Positions 1-10,080 of a stretch of 64,000 nt of DNA are shown here, piece by piece; the stretch's first letter is position 1, and each line of letters opens with the position of its first letter. The notes under the pieces were generated by a model, which was not told the origin of the DNA, searched no databases, and saw only the letters and a program-made list of their open reading frames with translations. The stretch is from Hippasteria phrygiana. Taxonomy: Eukaryota > Echinodermata > Asteroidea > Valvatida > Goniasteridae. The stretch lies in the NCBI GenBank assembly GCA_037893225.1, contig JAZGUH010000361.1, positions 1,178,001 through 1,242,000 of the forward strand. The letters are read 5' to 3'. Position numbers and translations under genes: made by a program.

Positions 1-130
1 TCAAGTGCTACGGTCGCTGGGTGAGCGAGACGGCAAAAGATATGTACGTAAAGGATTGTCTCGATGCTAAATTGTCTGTCAGTTCATCCTTGGGTCTCTA
101 ATCCCACTGATCTCACTATCTTTGCAATTC

Positions 131-213
131 GGGAGTGCCAAGTGTGTTGTCAGGAACGGCCACTCCAAACATAATCTTCTGTTTGTTGCTAATTGTGGGA
201 GATTAGAAAGGAA
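131..213 (+). repeat. 83-bp perfect direct repeat, copy 1
   Basis: These 83 bases are identical to 1101-1183, 970 bp downstream. The flanks on both sides differ between the two copies, so this is not the edge of a longer tandem duplication. It could be a short inserted repeat or a short terminal repeat of the enclosed segment. The family is not recognised. Confidence 0.9.
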
Positions 214-288
214 ATGTGTTTCTTTTCGGTCTTTTGTTAGAAAGGAAACACTTTCCTTTCGGTTCGTAAGCAATTATAATGGGTGAAT

Positions 289-325
289 AACCTGCCTGGG
301 CAATCATGCATTGCCTAGGCAGGTT
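289..325 (+). promoter_or_regulatory. 16-bp-arm hairpin beside a TATA-like box
   Basis: Arms 289-304 and 310-325 pair with one C/T mismatch (a G-U pair in RNA) around a 5-nt loop. The right arm runs directly into TTATATAA at about 324-331. A promoter role in an LTR-like context is inferred. Confidence 0.4.
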
Positions 326-675
326 ATATAAGGTGTTGTATTTTGCGTTTTGTTCATTCGGCTTCCTGTCACACAACGGCGAACACGCCGAGTTTACTGC
401 TTTAGATATTGGGAGCATATTCATTGCCGAACAGTCGGTTTGCATTATAGTTCGAGTGACCTGGGCACTTTTGCGTCATGCCTACTCCCAGACACGTCCT
501 CTCACCTAGTTTTTTCCCCACGGGGGTTTTTTATCTAGGCAAGCGCAGGGGTTGCGTGTGTGCTGACTCTTTAGAACTTTATGCACAGGTACTAGGTCCG
601 CTACGAAATTTGTAGCAGGCATATCCGTTATCAAACCGATAGCGTACCAAGGTCGTGATATCGCCATTGTGTGGA

Positions 676-850
676 GCTTGGCTTTCGCATTAATCCACCA
701 TTGACTTGGAGCTGGGAGTTTTAGTCTGGTGACTGTGTTTGTCATATTGACGAGTAATTGGCTTGGAGCTTGGCTTTAGCATTACTCCACCGTTGACTTG
801 GAGCTGGGAGCTTTAGTCTGGTGACTATGTGTGACGTATTGATGAGTGCT
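676..850 (+). repeat. Tandem duplication, 92-bp period
   Basis: Unit 1 begins at 676 and unit 2 at 768. Both start GCTTGGCTTT and share GACTTGGAGCTGGGAG followed by TTTAGTCTGGTGACT, with scattered differences. A shorter third echo (GCCTCGCTTAGCATT) follows at about 853. Confidence 0.8.
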
Positions 851-1100
851 GAGCCTCGCTTAGCATTATTATTCCGGCAGCTGACCGGATTTTCGGGCAA
901 TATCCACTGTACCTGCTTGTGTTTGGTCTCTACTTCATATGTATATTATATAGTGTATAAAGTCGTTTCTCAATCTGTAAGAGTACATTTCTAATAGTAT
1001 TTGTCATATTATACATCATGGAGAAAATTACTGGCCTAACGGTATCAGTCGGCTAGACTCACGGAATTGTAAAGAATTGTTGGATTGTAACGAGAATAAA

Positions 1101-1183
1101 GGGAGTGCCAAGTGTGTTGTCAGGAACGGCCACTCCAAACATAATCTTCTGTTTGTTGCTAATTGTGGGAGATTAGAAAGGAA
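1101..1183 (+). repeat. 83-bp perfect direct repeat, copy 2
   Basis: Identical to 131-213. It abuts the start of the TGACGTCA-rich repeat that begins at about 1184. Confidence 0.9.
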
Positions 1184-2110
1184 TACTGTAAAATCGTATG
1201 AAGACGTCATCATGACGTCACCCCAATTTTCATCTATAACACGAGCTACCATACCAACATACCAGGTTTGAAGGCAATCGGACGTACCGTTCTCTAGATA
1301 TGGGCCCTTGAAAAATGCACCTTTAAGATGACGTCACATGACACGTGATGACGTCATCATGACGTCACGTTTTGGCATACATTTTCACCTTTGGGTCTCT
1401 GTTTGTGTTAAGCCTGATTAAGATCTGATGTTGTTTAGTGACCAAAGTGGCTCTTACAAAATTCGTGTACAAAGTCTAGGGGATTTGGGATAGAACTAAA
1501 AGAATCATAGAAAATCAGCCGATGACGTCATCATGACGTCACCTCGGATTTAACATGCTACTAGCACTATCTACATGTACCTGCCCACTAATTTTTATGA
1601 CGATCGGACCTACTCTTATATGTGTTTCAAAAAAGTACATTTTTGATGACGTCACACATTTTTTACATTTATGTGAAAGAATATAGGAGCTAACAAAGCT
1701 ATTACAAAAATAATTTTGAATTTAGCATGTTCTGTTGGTGAGATATGGCTTTAAGAAACTTTGAAGTTCAAAAACTTAAAAATTACTATAAAATCGTATG
1801 ATGACGTCATCTTGACGTCACCTCAATTTTAATCTATAACACGAGCTAGCCTACCAACATACCAGGTTTGAAGGAAATAGGACCTACCGTTCTCTAGATA
1901 TGGGCCCTTGAAAAATGCACATTTAAGATGACGTCACGTGACACGTGATAACATCATCATGACGTCACTCTTCGACATACAATTTCAGCTTAGGGTCTAT
2001 GTTTGAGGTAAGTTTGGTTAAGATCTGAGGTTTTTTAAGACCTAAAGTGCCGAGGACAAAATTCGTGTACAAAGTCTATGTATGGGATTTTGGTCAGAAC
2101 TAAAAGAAGA
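1184..2110 (+). repeat. TGACGTCA-rich interspersed repeat, two units
   Basis: Two related units (about 1187-1502 and 1787-2107) flank a third type of segment (1503-1786). Each carries several TGACGTCA palindromes, commonly paired as GACGTCATCATGACGTCAC, about ten or more in 900 bp. The units share phrases such as ACCAGGTTTGAAGG and AAATTCGTGTACAAAGTCTA. Relatives of the middle segment and of a unit end recur at 30555-31045. There is no coding potential. TGACGTCA is the consensus cAMP-response element bound by CREB/ATF, but whether it is bound here is unknown. Confidence 0.8.
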
Positions 2111-2318
2111 AGAAAAAAAATAAAAATCAGAACAAAAACAAGGCCTTTTCGGACTGGCAGTGTCGGAAAAGCCAAAAAAGAAAATGTGAAAAGGTATCTT
2201 ATAGAGTTAGAGTAAAAGCTGCTTGTCTGTGCACTGACTGAAAATTCAAACTCAGTATATTACTCCCTACAAGCGATTATAAAAAAAACTATTACCAAAA
2301 ATACTTCTCCCAAATTTG

Positions 2319-2440
2319 ACAATTTGGGAGACCGCCAACATAGGGCAAGATAGCTCAGTTGGTAGAGCGCCGGTACGGTAACCCGGAGGTCGCAGGTTCG
2401 AATCCCGCTCCTGCCAGTTTCTTTGTTCACTTTGAAAATG
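2319..2440 (+). mobile_element. tRNA-derived SINE, copy 1
   Basis: A tRNA-like head (about 2342-2418) holds an A box (TAGCTCAGTTGG) and a B box (GGTTCGAATCCC) of the internal RNA polymerase III promoter, and ends in CTGCCA. The next bases, GTTTCTTTGTTCACTTTG, are shared with the copy at 31966-32090, as is the GACAATTTGGGAG leader before the head. The conserved non-tRNA flanks on both sides are why this is called a SINE and not a tRNA gene. The anticodon arm pairs poorly. A 24-nt inverted repeat (2307-2330) overlaps the leader. Confidence 0.75.
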
Positions 2441-2821
2441 TACACAAAATACTAATTATACTTTGCACTTTCCAGAACATACTATTGTATAATGCACTAC
2501 ATTTACATGTAGGTTGGCCTAATTCTTACACTGTAGGAATTACATGTAGGAGCACACCCCTCCCTATTCTAAATTTCAACCTTAGCACATGTACATCTGT
2601 CAATACATGTACACCTCTCCCCATCCCCCGGATCTAAGCCCATGTGTGATACATACATTATATTTTGACCAGAATATTTTGGATTTATTTGTCTAATCAA
2701 ACTTTTCCCCAGTACTGTTGCAGTTGTTTTTGTTTTTTTAAACTCAACTAAGAGAAACAAATAACCTCAAGCCCAAAGAAACTTGACAATTTGATGAGTT
2801 TTCCAGGACTCAATGACTCAC

Positions 2822-2992
2822 GCTGTTGCTCAGTGGCCACTTTACACTGGTAGTAGTTGAAGTATTCCCCACCGTACAGGAAGTTGAACTTGGGGTTGTT
2901 CATCTGCTTGTGTTTGGTCATCTTCTCGAATTCGGGTCCGTTGCGAGCCACAAAGTTGGCGAGCTTGTCAATGATGTTCTTGAGCTCTGGAT
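2822..2992 (-). CDS. CHERP: CHERP exon, SURP (SWAP) domain
   Basis: This minus-strand exon encodes a SURP domain closely matching the N-terminus of calcium homeostasis endoplasmic reticulum protein, a nuclear RNA-binding factor associated with the U2 snRNP and splicing. The diagnostic string is IIDKLANFVARNGPEFEKM, followed by NPKFNFLYGG and YYQCK. The exon ends in GAGCAACAGC followed by a consensus donor GTGAGT (minus strand, 2821-2816). The acceptor is most likely the CAG ending at 2993, after a pyrimidine-rich tract, which gives about 171 nt; a second CAG six bases further on is possible. This matches the place of the SURP domain near the N-terminus of animal CHERP. No other CHERP exon is recognised, so flanking introns must be long. 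It is the only host gene here that I can name. Confidence 0.85.
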
Positions 2993-3180
2993 CTGGGTCG
3001 ACATTAAAATTCAAACAAGAAATGATGAAAATCAGCTTCACTAAAAAGGGAGCAGACCTACATGAGTATCAATCAATGGCGTTACACTGAGTTTACCACA
3101 TGTTTACCATATGTGCCAAATGGGGATATCTACAAAAACATATCTCCGATGAAATTTTTTTGTTACATTGTACATGTTAG

Positions 3181-3290
3181 GCCTGTGCATTCACGGGTAA
3201 TTTTGGATCCGGGTACCCGAATGCCACACTGGTTCCCGAACGCCACACTGGTTCGGTTCTCGGGTACCCGAAAGTGGACCGTTCAGAAAA
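3181..3290 (+). repeat. GGGTACCCG-bearing hAT-like end fragment
   Basis: A GTGCATTCACGGGTA start and two GGGTACCCGAA motifs separated by a short tandem (CCACACTGGTTC twice) resemble the terminal sequences of the 4.4-kb insertion at 53005-57402. Many hAT elements have ends of this kind. Only a fragment is visible and no target-site duplication is seen. Confidence 0.35.
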
Positions 3291-3299
3291 AGAAAAAAA

Positions 3300-4035
3300 A
3301 CACTGTCTATATGTAGTAATGTCCTATTAGAAATGGGCTCCTTAAAAAAAGGTAAATGTTGTGTGCGGATGCTAAAGGAAAAAAAAGATTTACTTTCTAC
3401 ACGTGCGTACAGCAAGCCGGCCAAAGATCTGACTTGATTCCACGTCAAGTGACTTCCGAGAAAATTGAAATTAAATGCAGTATAAAAGCAGATGTTTAAA
3501 AAAAAAATAAACCTGAAACTTGACATTGATGTCGCAATCGTTCCAGGCTTTTTATTAATCCGCGGAGGTATTAATCCTGCAGTGTTTATACGACTAGGCC
3601 TACTTACGAGTTACGATGTCGCAAAAGCATTGGTATTTCAAAGGAGCGCGCCCTGACAGAGCCGCACGTGCCTTATAAAACACAAGCCTTATATTGAAGG
3701 CGCGCATGGCTTCACCACTTGCACTGGTCTTTTTTCGTGTTAAATGTGTAAGCATCCGGGATAGCATGCAGATATATTTCAACCACTCGAAACGAACAAC
3801 GCTTTAGACTCTTCTATTTTTTGGGTGAGGTGCACTTGTAACAACTACTACTTTAATTTGACACGTCAGTAAAATGGGACAAATAAAACTGTTGAACACA
3901 GTGTACCGCATATACATGTATCTACAATTTTAGGGAAGAAGGGTAAAAATAGGGATCTTAAAAAAATACTATGATTGCTTGCTTTGGTGCGGCGTCTGCC
4001 ACCAGTTTTGAATTTTGAGTCGGAATTGTTGTGTA
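3300..4035. other. Non-coding gap with one element fragment
   Basis: No supported gene. The segment 3645-3770 shares GGCTTC-CCACT-GCA-TGGTC and TTTTTTCGTG phrases with the inner right side of the TIR element at 4036-4874, so it is probably a related fragment. The rest shows no recognisable structure. Confidence 0.5.
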
Positions 4036-4874
4036 GCCTTTAGTCAAGGCGCACGTGGCTACCCAGATGCGTGACGCGCCCCGGACATGTATCATGCATG
4101 ACAATTTCTCTATCAAATCGGTAGATAAATGTAAAGAAAAACATAAGCGCTTTCCACAAGTTTGTAGTAAAGGCGATCGTAGTCTGGTTCCCTGACCTGA
4201 AGATTCCCCGACGTCTCAATCTTAGGTCAGGTAGCTACCACAGATAGATCATGACGTGCAGTGTTAGTCCGAGTAACAACGTCAGTGGCATCATTCAAAT
4301 TGAATATTCTTGCAAAATCCTGTCGGCAAAATACTGCATAAGTGTGGCATTGAATTTTTCAGTTTTCATTTATGATTGAGAATTCAAATTCCAGGATCTT
4401 TAATGGGCTTGACAGACATTTTGTTATTGCGAACATCAACGTTAATAGCCGAATGTTACCGAAAACAAGAACTTCGGACGTTTTCGAAAACTGGCAGAAT
4501 TCTACCAGTTTTCGTCACGTGACATTGGCAGCTACCAGACCTAAAATACCCCCCACCCCCCTTTGTCCCTATACCCTATACACTCTCCAGACTATTGTAA
4601 TTTGTTACCTACCACATCCCATAGACATCTGAAAAGAATTCCTTAGATTCCGGGAACACAATGACCAACACAAATGAGTGGGGGGGGGGGGGGGGGGGGG
4701 GGTTCCCTCTGCCCCATATCGTGCATCATGGACCTAATATTCATCAGAAATAGTCAGAATATTTTAGTCTGTAAAGGCACTCGTGGCTTCGCCACTCGCA
4801 GTGGTCCTTTTTCGTGCTAGCATATCCGGGGCGCGTCACGCATCCGGGTAGCCACGCGCGCCTTGACTAAAGGC
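4036..4874. mobile_element. 839-bp DNA transposon, 53-bp TIRs
   Basis: The ends 4036-4088 and 4822-4874 are inverted copies over about 53 bases with roughly three mismatches, beginning GCCTTTAGTCAAGGCGC. The left flank is TA; the right flank (AG) does not match cleanly, though a relative at 55543-55658 has TA on both sides, suggesting a TA target. No transposase ORF is present, so it is non-autonomous. It contains a fragment of the GCACGATATGGGGC family and a 23-base G run. Confidence 0.8.
4553..4724 (-). repeat. Fragment of GCACGATATGGGGC element
   Basis: Reverse-complement relative of 42842-43020, sharing the CTATACCCTATACACTCTCC stretch, the homopolymer run and the terminal GCCCCATATCGTGC. 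One terminal repeat is lost. It lies inside the 4036-4874 transposon, so it was either carried by it or inserted into it. Confidence 0.7.
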
Positions 4875-5099
4875 AGTACTGGCTTATTTTTAGACTGAGC
4901 TCGCATAAATAATGAGCTTGCGCCGTTCAGGACTGTAACAGCTGGCCGTTGCAGGTCAAAGGTGGCTTTCCGTGGCACGAATTTGTCCCTCACGCATTTG
5001 ACGAGCCTGCCTCTTTAAGATGTAAGCAACATTTCTAGAAAGATTTGGGATGGGCACTCTTACAGTTTTTGAGTTATGATTATTTGAACACTGGCTAGT

Positions 5100-5260
5100 C
5101 AGGACAAAAGGGTCGGTTTTGATATTGCCGATATCTTCCGTTTCCCTGAATATATCAACCAAACACTCACCTTGCCGGCAGAATAGTAATTCATGCAACT
5201 TTTCATCCCCTCAAAATGAGAATATGCTCAAGTTAAACCCGCAAAAAAGTGAATTTTTTG
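5100..5260 (-). repeat. Block shared with 21450-21605
   Basis: Inverted copy of 21450-21605, including the GCCGATATCTTCCGTTTCCC and CTCACCTTGCCGGCAGA phrases. In both places it neighbours the same hairpin element, so the two form one repeat unit. A short minus-strand reading frame crosses it but matches no family I recognise. Confidence 0.7.
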
Positions 5261-5304
5261 TGCTACTCGGTGCATGCACAAACCAGCTGTGTACAGAGTA
5301 ATAG

Positions 5305-5510
5305 AGCGGATTTTTGAACATGAGCGATGTTTTCCGATCGATTATCGGCCAGCGGCACTGCGCGCGCCTCGGGGCTCGATATACAACGGCTGTTTGCTGA
5401 TCGCTGTCAGTATTTCAGCAAACAGCCGTTCGATATCAAACCCCGAGGCGCGCGCAGTGCCGCTGGCCGATAATCGATTGGAAAACATCGTTCATGTTCA
5501 AAAATCCGCT
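5305..5510. repeat. 206-bp near-perfect hairpin element
   Basis: The arms 5305-5400 and 5415-5510 are inverted copies with only a few mismatches around a loop of about 14 nt. The outer end is AGCGGATTTTTGAACATG and the inner arm is AACGGCTGTTTGCTG. It has no ORF. A truncated second copy lies at 21306-21437. It is a foldback or MITE-type element whose transcript would form a long double-stranded stem. Confidence 0.85.
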
Positions 5511-6445
5511 ATATTTCGTAACGCATATTTCGCTCGCGCTTTCATCATAAGGTTGTGTACGTGCGGTGCGCGCATGGCATCATTCATTGTATGACCGATG
5601 TATTGTGTGTTGTTTATAATACATGTATGTATAACCTGAACTATCAAGTTTGTAAGAATGCCACGAAAAGATTGATTTAAGCGACAAACATTCATGTAAA
5701 TGTACAGTTTTACAGAGCTTGTAGAGTTTTACAGGGCTTCACAGAATATTTCTAATAGAAGTAATAATGACTGGCCTCCGTGCCATTTTTTTAAAAATGC
5801 CATTGGCCTTTGTGCCCTTTGCTTTGGCCTTGGTGCCCTGCCAAATTGTTCATTATCGAAGGCAAAATGGCCGTGCCCTAACGGAATAGAAATAGAAAAT
5901 CTTAAATTTGAGGCCGGAATCATAATAATAAAAACATAACTTACCATCGGGAGGTTTTGGTTGACTTTCCATTGCGGAAAAATACGCAACGTACACTCAA
6001 AACCGAAGTGGATTGTAGATTTAGGTGACCAAAACTGGCAAACTGTTTCCTAATTTGTGTTGCGAATTCTGATACACAATCACAATGGCGTGTGAAGCGC
6101 AATGCCTATGCTACGCATTGTTGTTTCAACAAGCCTGGTCAGGTTACCAGACGTACCGAATCTGACTATTAGCGTAGTCTCCTCATGCAGTCGTATTACT
6201 CATGTATATCTTAGACCCGGCCGTACGGCCGTACGGCCGGACGCGTATTATATTACAGGCCACTTGCCAGTGGCCCAAAATTGACAAAAATGGCAAGGCC
6301 GGTCGGTACGTAGGGCCAATTTGCCGTTTGTTATCGTGGCCCTGAGGGGACATCAAACATCGCACATTTTATCGCAGAATTTCTGAGCAGATTTCTGCGA
6401 TGTCGCACATTTTATACCACCCACCCACACACCCAAGTGTGTAAA
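5511..6445. other. Non-coding gap with GC palindrome
   Basis: No supported gene. It includes a locally repetitive GCCTTTGTGCCC / GCCTTGGTGCCC stretch (5805-5880) and the 24-nt palindrome at 6217-6240. Confidence 0.5.
6217..6240. repeat. 24-bp perfect palindrome
   Basis: CCGGCCGTAC followed by GGCCGTACGGCCGG reads identically on both strands. It is built from the 8-base unit GGCCGTAC. There is no known role. Confidence 0.85.
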
Positions 6446-6600
6446 CACCGGCAATCGCGGACCTCCTATTGTCCCTCTTTTGTTTATACTTTTTCGGAAG
6501 GCCTCCCATTGGTTTTGTACACGATTTTCAATCGTGGACCTTAATTGACACAATCGCGGACCCTATTGTCCTCTTTGTTAAAGGTCCACGGTCTAAATAG
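6446..6600 (+). mobile_element. GCAATCG(C/T)GGACC MITE, copy 1
   Basis: Starts GGCAATCGCGGACCTCC and ends GGTCCACGGTC, with internal CATTGGTTTTGTACACGATT shared with the copies at 22371-22528 and 61797-61954. The end motifs are inverted. No ORF. Confidence 0.65.
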
Positions 6601-7534
6601 CTATACAAACGCAAACACACATGCGTTTTCCTATACTTATGAGGACAATGAATGGAACCCTTCTTTTGTTCCCTTTGTTTGTACTTTAAGTTTTTGAGAA
6701 CAGCTTCCATAAGGTTTGTACACGAAATTCTCCCGAGGACTCGGCCCAAGTCCTCGATGTCATTGTTATCCCTAATCCCCCATTGTCCCAAGTCCTCTCT
6801 CGTATAGCCTAACCCACTCACACACAACACAACACTACCGGTGCCAAAACTTAATACTGGGCAGGGGTGGGGAACGCCGAGAGGACCGAATTGCCATTGA
6901 CAATAATTACACTGAATGCTCAAGAAAAGAAACATATAGAAATGTATAATTGCGGGCACAGACATGGGTGCATATTCTAAGAAGTCGAAGCTTGCAAATG
7001 TCCTTAAACATAATAATAAATAGAGAAAAGCCCAAACGACGAGACAGACAAAACATTCCTTGATTTTTTTCAGTATACGTTGTGAGTTTATGCATCAAAA
7101 GGTATGCATTCTGGTGTTATGCCTGTTATAAAAAAAAAGTTATGTGATGTTGACCAAGCTTTCAGGTGCCGGATTCACCGAGGCCCCACACCTCGGCTTA
7201 CCGGCTCCCATGTAGGACTCTTCAGGGCTCGGATTCTGGTCCATCACAGATCAGACCCCGGTCCATCACACTTCCTTCCCCAACCCATCCATATAACCCG
7301 AAGGTCTAGCACCATAAAAGGGAGGAACATGGCGGCACCCTAAGCCTTGACTGCCGAGTCAGCCAAACGTGCCATAAACCTGTACGCAGATGCTTACCTG
7401 GACTTCTCGAGCGGTCCCAGCTGCACTGAGCTAATCGAGCTAGCCACAGTAAAGTTGGTGTTTGGAGACGGTAAACGAATACTCTTATAAATAATAACAA
7501 TCACATTTCTGGCCAAAAAAAGGAAATACTGAAC

Positions 7535-7605
7535 GCCTTGGAATCGAACCCTGGACTTAGGAATCGATGAACGACTCGCTTAACCACTCGGCCACTGAGA
7601 TGTTA
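7535..7605 (-). repeat. tRNA-Leu/Ser-like pseudogene or SINE head
   Basis: The minus strand reads CAGTGGCCGAGTGGTTAAGC (A-box region), then TCCAGGGTTCGATTCC (B box), as in long-variable-arm tRNAs. The acceptor stem does not pair, so it is tRNA-derived and not a functional tRNA. The same sequence sits in the duplicate block at 52602-52672. Confidence 0.65.
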
Positions 7606-8739
7606 CTACCCAAGTGAACTTTATATACCTATTGAAACAGAGAAGAAACTACACGGCGGCAGTACAATACCCGAACATGGTTGAATGAACACAAATAGAA
7701 CCACTTGAGTACGGTATTTTACGGGAGACGTCGGGGTGCCGCGGCGGCTCTGACAGCCAAGCGAAACGGCCACAATGTGTTTGTGCAGTCAAGCGTAACA
7801 TATACACAATAATCCAACAATGATTGAAACTGCACAAACAGCGGCCAATTGCGTCATCCGGAATGGTGGCACTGGTTTTTTTTGCGCATATTTGCGTCAT
7901 CCGTACGCAAGGGGTTAAGAATCACACCACTGTTATAATCCGTCTCTTCCCATCCACGTGGCTTTATAACTGTAGATTGGAAAATGAGAAGAAATCGAAA
8001 TTGCCGCAAATTATCATGTGGACCATAGGCGGCGATCCCAGTGGGACGGGGGTACGCGTCCCCAAATATTGTTTGGGGAGGGGTCGGCTATGGCAGTGTC
8101 CCACTCCAATAATTTCTCCCTTGTCATATACATTTTATGGGTCATTGGCTTTTACATGCACCTAAATCAATAATGATCAGCACACATTTTCAAAAATTTC
8201 CCAGGATACACAATAGACACCGAGTACAAATTTTCCGATAGATAATATGTATATATAATTGAATTAATAGTGCCTTCTTCCGAGGGAGCATTGTCAAGGG
8301 ATGGGTGTGTAATCTCGAACATTCGTTTCTTTCTTTATTGATGAATGAATGGCGAGGGAAGCGATCCTGGGAACAGAGGATTATGTTCCCACCCTTAAAA
8401 AAATCGTCGGGGGCCTGGGGGGTGGGGAGAACCCCTCCCTCCCCATAAAAAATCGTCGCCCCCCAGTCGCCCCCTCCCCCACACCTGCAAATTTCGAAAA
8501 CGCATAAAATGTATTATTATAACGAAAAATACTGTGAGCGCCCCCAACTGTAATATTCATCCCCCACTCTCCGCCCCCCCCCCCCCCCCCCCCCACCCCC
8601 CTCAAAAAATGTTTCACTTTGGGGTTTGACGAACCCCCAGTCCCGGGGCAGGCTACGGCCCTGCAAATGTATTATTAAATCGTGTTTCACTTGTGCAAAT
8701 TTGTACTTTTACGGTTGCCAAAGAAGACTTATATTTTGT

Positions 8740-9069
8740 CAGGGGCAGATCGGGGGAGGGGGATCCCCCCGCCCCCACTGCTGTTGCCAATTTATTATAT
8801 TTGTTTGGCTTGTAAGGGACTACGCCTAAAGTAGCAAAACAGAAAAGTAAAACCCTGTAAAGGTCTTATTTTGCGTGTACGGGTAAGAACAAAACAAAGA
8901 GGCCAAATGGCGCCAGCGACTTTGAGAAGGTGTGTTCCTCCCCCCCCCCCCCCCCCCTTCCAATTGTAAAATTGTGTTCGCTGGCGAAACATTTTGGGAG
9001 TCATCTTTTTTATTTCAGACCTCCCCCCCCCCCCCCCCTCTCCGGCAAACAATCCTGGATCCGCCCCTG
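8740..9069. mobile_element. hAT-like MITE, CAGGGGC(A/G)GATC ends
   Basis: Ends are CAGGGGCAGATC and GGATCCGCCCCTG in inverted orientation, flanked on both sides by the 5-bp repeat TTTGT (8735-8739 and 9070-9074). The 330 bp contain long C runs and no transposase. CAG-GGCGGATC termini are typical of hAT elements; 5-bp target duplications are known for one hAT subgroup. Relatives are at 58002-58310 and 51552-51898. Confidence 0.85.
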
Positions 9070-10080
9070 TTTGTTGATGTCAATTATGCCACAAGTTGCT
9101 AAAGATGTTTTGTTTTCATATATTTAAAAATCATGGAAAGAAAAGTTAATTCAAGAAGATGGGAAAGAAATACATTGAACACTTCGCATCATTTCATTTT
9201 GCCCTTTTGCTAATACGTAATTTTTTTTGTTACGCCAAATTTTTGTTTTGTTTTTTCGACTGACCTACCCTCCTTCAAGGCAAAAAAATATGAGAATCAT
9301 AGAAATAAAAAGGAAATCCCCGGCTATTAGTCTAAACTCTGAAAAAAAAAATTGAATTCTCTCTGACTTGATTTATCCATTCATCTTTTTTTAATATGCC
9401 TTTTGTTATTGGAGAGTACACTTGGCGAAACTGAATGGTCAGTTCTTTACTGTGATATATTTGGGTTGCTTTTAATTGAAGGGGAAAAAGAGACCGAGAA
9501 CCTAAGTGCTAGCTGTGCAGTGATTAAAAAGAAAAATTCGCACACCGCCATGTTTACATGGGCGCCGCCATGTTTTCTTACAGGTTCCACTCCACTAAAT
9601 ACGGCGCTCACAGGGCATGTATGGGCCTGTTTGTTTCACACAGATCCGGATCGCGATCAGTGATCCGGAGCGTCGAAAGCTGCTCCGGATCACGTTTTTA
9701 GGGATCCTGCTCGCGAAATGGATTCGCAAGATCCAAGATGGCGACGTGCGAGACAGACAGAGAAAAAAAGCGAGTATTTTTTCGTAGATTTGAAGCATTT
9801 AATGAGCTTTTGTGACAGTATTTAGTCATAGAAAAGTCGCAAAGTAAAACCCAAATATCTGCTAGCAGAAAATTTACATTTTTAAAAACAGGTGTTGCTA
9901 CTTCTAAAATCTAAATCTCTGCCAGCAGGAAATGGGAAAACGGGGTTGTCCACTTTTGGAGTATCATGATTTTTGTCGGTAAGAATTTTAGATTTTTAGT
10001 TGTCCACTTTTGAGGCGCCGAGATAGTCGTCAAAGTAAAATCCAAATCTCCTCATTGAACAAAACACCTCAAGAAAATTA

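Larger units (their letters stand above)
1..1017 (+). other. LTR-like stretch after a possible ORF tail
   Basis: Positions 2-70 read in one frame as a short basic peptide ending in a stop (…GKRYVRKGLSRC*), which could be the end of a retroelement polyprotein. Downstream lie a 37-nt hairpin (289-325), a TATA-like TTATATAA directly after it, a T-run around a CCCCACGGGGG palindrome (~510-535), and two tandem 92-bp copies (676-850). This layout resembles an LTR, but the upstream copy would lie outside the window and I found no convincing TG…CA ends. The assignment is an inference. Confidence 0.25.
6836..9959 (+). repeat. 3.1-kb duplicated block, uninterrupted copy
   Basis: Collinear and highly similar to 51921-53004 plus 57403-59206, starting at TACCGGTGCCAAAACTTAAT and ending at GGGGTTGTCCACTTTTG. 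Differences include an extra segment of about 220 bp here (roughly 7691-7912) and the absence of the 4.4-kb insertion found in the other copy. It contains a tRNA-like sequence, a 330-bp hAT-like element and several C runs, and no ORF that I can tie to a protein family. It may be a large non-autonomous element or a segmental duplication; the ends do not reveal which. Confidence 0.85.

Noticed and set aside
131..1183. Complete LTR retrotransposon
   Set aside because: 83-bp repeats are too short, there is no primer-binding site, polypurine tract or coding region between them.
2341..2420. Functional tRNA gene
   Set aside because: A and B boxes are good, but the anticodon arm pairs poorly and both flanks are shared with a second copy, so a SINE is the better call.
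7535..7605. Functional tRNA-Leu or tRNA-Ser gene on the minus strand
   Set aside because: No acceptor-stem pairing, and it is embedded in a duplicated repeat.
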